Below, one piece after another: positions 61,312-64,000 of a stretch of 64,000 nt of DNA. Numbering within the stretch: position 1 is the first letter of the stretch; each line of letters starts with the position of its first letter. Under the pieces are notes generated by a model. The model was not told the origin of the DNA, made no database searches, and saw nothing but the letters and a program-made list of their open reading frames with translations. The DNA lies in NCBI GenBank assembly GCA_026686845.1, contig JAIVEN010000011.1, forward strand, positions 28,692,501 through 28,756,500, written 5' to 3'. The stretch is from Adenanthera pavonina. Lineage: Eukaryota > Streptophyta > Magnoliopsida > Fabales > Fabaceae. The position numbers and the translations under genes were made by a program.

Positions 61312-61784
61312 TTTTTTTCGGCCAGAAAGGAGAAGCAACTTCATAAAATCAAAAAAAGTTCACAAAGTCATAAAACATAATTAGCCAATACCAATATCAG
61401 GGAAAACAAAATCAGAAAAGCAAATAGGAAGAAGCTCGGGAAGGCGATTCAAATCCCAAACAGTAGAGCACTCCTTAGAAGCAGCAAAGTTGGCGAGCCA
61501 GTGAACAGCCAAATTCAAATTCCGTGTACTCCATCTGAAGGAACACCTAGGTAGCAACGAACTCAAGCAAATAATATCATCCATAGTCATAGAGCTCTCC
61601 AATCTGGCCCAGTGGAATGAGAAGTGACATTTGAAATCAGTTGAGGAATATCTAACTCAAAGGTAACATCTGACAGCTGCATATCTGTGGCTAGTTGGAC
61701 ACCAATCTCTAGGGCCAACGCCTCACTCATAAAAGCCGAAGCAACAGCAGGAGTAGAGCGAAGAGCTTTGCTACAATTACCAGT
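61312..61784 (-). mobile_element. 5'-truncated LINE remnant with RNase H-like domain
   Basis: The minus-strand frame includes AVASAFMSEALALEIGVQLA, then RWSTRNLNLAVHWLANFAAS and a 3' tail ending in poly-A (poly-T at 61309-61318). The RNase H signature 'N..AHWLA' is clear. The 12-bp target duplication TTTGAGCTATTT is perfect at 61300-61311 and 61785-61796. Confidence 0.88.
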
Positions 61785-61796
61785 TTTGAGCTATTT

Positions 61797-62135
61797 AAAA
61801 TTGATATGAATGATCCAAATTTGATACACACACCGATCATTTTTTAAGTGTGCATATTGATGACCATTGTTGTTATGCTATTTTCTTTAAAATTTGAAAA
61901 AATAACATAAAAAAATATAAAATTTTAAATTATCTAAATCAAATTTTAACAATTTAAATCTATTACCTAACAGCGGCACAACTTTGTTGCTATTTTGCAT
62001 AAAACCCGTGATCCTAGAAAGCCACTACTATGGACACTGTAATTATTCTCTTATTACATTGAAATGATTTGAACTACCTCCACCCCACCCTATTTTAATT
62101 ACCAGCGTTAGCCCATGCACTACTTAATTCCCTCT
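61797..62135. other. Intergenic DNA
   Basis: AT-rich; nothing recognised. Confidence 0.55.
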
Positions 62136-62374
62136 TCCTATTCTAAATATAAAATTTTTTATTTTAATATTAAATATAAAATTATTTACAATATATGAGA
62201 TAATATTTATTATATATTTTAAAAAATACTCCTATTTAATATATTAAAAAAAAAAAATAAATAAAAATAATTATAAAAAATATTATAATTTTTAAAAAAA
62301 TCAGAATAATTAACTAATTTTAAATTTTTTTCTTAATTAATATAATTTGATTAAAATGAGTCGAGGGAGTATGT
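62136..62374 (+). mobile_element. Stowaway-like MITE, family S copy
   Basis: Same interior as 40319-40575 (GAGATAATATTTATTATATA). Right end GAGTCGAGGGAGTA. It lies about 410 bp upstream of the malic enzyme start. Confidence 0.65.
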
Positions 62375-62787
62375 TATTTACACCAATAAAAGATTAAAAA
62401 AAAAAAACATTTCTAAGGCAAAAGGTTGTTGTACGGGGGTGGAAAACATTTGCGCCCTTTCTAGTGACTCTGTCTCTCTCCTTGATATCACTTTCAGTCT
62501 CCAGTGCAACACGTTAAACAATCAAAGGCCATACCGACTCGGCGACTCCAGGCCACACATGGCAATAATCGACCGTAATAATTTCGGACTCTTAATGGAT
62601 CCCTTTCTAATTTTTACTTTGTACTTTCTATCATGAAACGAATCCCTTTCTAGTTCCCTGTTCCTCTCTGTTATTGTCTCAACTCTCAACTCTCAACTCT
62701 TAACATTTAATACGCTCCTCTTGTTGGACTCAGTCTTCCCTCCCACTTGCTCCTTCTGCGCGAGCAAGCCACCCCTTCGGCTCAGCA
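62375..62787 (+). promoter_or_regulatory. Upstream region of the malic enzyme gene
   Basis: Should hold promoter and 5' leader. A CT-rich leader with CTCAACT repeats lies at about 62677-62700. No clear TATA box. Confidence 0.5.
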
Positions 62788-63918
62788 ATGGCGAACTTCT
62801 TCTTCTCCAACAAGATCAGGCTCTCTTCCTCTCTGCTCAAGCGATTCCAACGGCACGCGACTGGTGCTACTCCCTCGTTATTGCTCACCAGATCTTACAC
62901 AACCGAAGGCAACCGTCCTACCATAGTCCACAAGCGCAGCCTTGACATTCTCCATGATCCTTGGTTCAATAAGGTGTCCCCCTTTCGTAATTGTCGTCAA
63001 TTTGGATTTTTTTTTGTTCTTTGTGCGTCAACTACTGAGTGTGTGGTATCTGGCTTTGATTCAAAGGTCGCATACTTGCATTGCATCTTCTGCTGGGAGG
63101 CTGTTTTGTGCAATTCTGTTGACTGTTTTTAGACTGAACGTTAATTTTTTGAGATTTCGACTTAATTTCATGTTTTCTGCGAACTACTTTGTTGATATGC
63201 TACAGTGGTTTTAATTTATAGTAACTTCAACGGCTTCAATAGTTTTACATGTTTTCAGCCCCAAAAAAAGTCGGGAAATTGCTGTCTGGTTAAATGTATT
63301 TTCTATATGATGCTTGATAATCTATCTCGTGAGTACAAAATGTAATTTCTGTGTCGTATCAAAATATAATATGGGGCAATGTACATTATCTTCTATTTTC
63401 TTGATAAATGAGTCACACCCACACTTTAACAGCTTTACTTTCTAATTTCATTATTCAAGAATGAGATAGAAACTCTCGCAACTACGATTACTTCATATCC
63501 TTTGTCAAGGGGCTTTTCAGTTTGTTAATCATTAATGCCTAAATTTAAGACCAGCCTATACGTAATTTTTTCAATGGAATTAATGCATTTCCAATTTTGT
63601 ATACTTATGTTGAAGGAGAAAATTGAGCTTTTGCATGAAGAGCATGTTCTATTTGTCAACTTTATTTTTGTTAATAAAAGCACTTTTTTTGATTAAAAAA
63701 ATTGTGAAGTTTACATTTGCTAGTATATCACCCGCTTTTCCATTGAGGTTACCTTTTATTTTTATTAAAAAATTTCAATTTTAAATATATAATAAATTTC
63801 TTTTTGATGTTTTAATATTAGGGAACGTCTTTTACTATGACAGAACGAGATCGTCTTGATCTACGTGGATTGCTTCCTCCAAATGTTATGTCTACTGAAC
63901 TACAGATTGAGCGTTTCA
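62788..63918 (+). CDS. NAD-ME1: NAD-dependent malic enzyme, mitochondrial (first two exons)
   Basis: Oxidatively decarboxylates malate to pyruvate in the mitochondrial matrix; plant NAD-ME acts with a second subunit type. Exon 1 is 62788-62973 (62 codons), exon 2 is 63822-63918 (32 codons plus one base), joined by a GT-AG intron in phase 0. Residues 1 to about 40 are rich in Ser, Arg and Leu with few acidic residues (NKIRLSSSLLKRFQRHATG), a mitochondrial presequence. Then comes the conserved RPTIVHKRSLDILHDPWFNK, and exon 2 gives TSFTMTERDRLDLRGLLPPN, the start of the malic enzyme N-terminal domain. The family is about 600 residues, so most of the gene lies beyond the right edge. The 62-kDa (NAD-ME1) isoform fits best. 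The base after exon 2 suggests the next codon is ATG (Met), as in Arabidopsis. Confidence 0.95.
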
Positions 63919-64000
63919 GTATGTCTACAATCCAAATGACTGGCTGCTGAATGACTTTTCCTTTCTTTTCTTTTCTTTTCTTTTTTGGCCTTGGCTGCTG

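Overview
This is a stretch of nuclear DNA from a flowering plant, almost certainly a eudicot. Genes carry many short GT-AG introns, the intergenic DNA is very AT-rich, and most of the window is transposable element sequence of typical plant families. I could not name the species.

Three host genes are supported. (1) At the left, on the minus strand, lies the 5' four-fifths of a cytosolic-type glutaminyl-tRNA synthetase gene. I could build 18 exons (start codon at 8588, last donor at position 5) with no frame break; the 3' end lies outside the window. (2) At 31824-32780, minus strand, is an intact single-exon gene for a conserved plant protein of unknown function with an N-terminal Cys-rich motif. 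(3) At the right edge, plus strand, are the first two exons of a mitochondrial NAD-dependent malic enzyme. Broken gene pieces also occur: a BAHD acyltransferase fragment (about 10.4-10.6 kb), an MsrB-like exon with a stop (21.2-21.3 kb), and three NOMO-like exons with their introns (21.9-22.7 kb).

The rest is layered transposons. 9.2-10.2 kb: a 5'-truncated LINE. 11.0-21.0 kb: an RTE-type LINE (minus) split by a 6.85-kb Athila-like LTR element that lacks reverse transcriptase and integrase. 24.4-30.8 kb: MITEs, a SINE and a tandem duplication. 36.1-40.3 kb: a long inverted-repeat (foldback) element with a 2.6-kb solo LTR inserted near its right end. 40.3-48.6 kb: several MITEs, one of them nested. 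48.7-50.9 kb: a truncated inverted relative of the solo LTR, itself carrying a hAT-like MITE. 50.9-56.3 kb: a decayed Ty1/copia element (minus). 56.7-59.7 kb: a Tat/Ogre-like LTR. 59.9-61.8 kb: a second copy of the hAT-like MITE and a LINE remnant.

The genes are unrelated housekeeping or metabolic loci separated by repeats; there is no operon-like or pathway grouping. The clearest oddities are a threefold 33-bp repeat inside the synthetase coding sequence and several insertions whose history can be read directly from target-site duplications.
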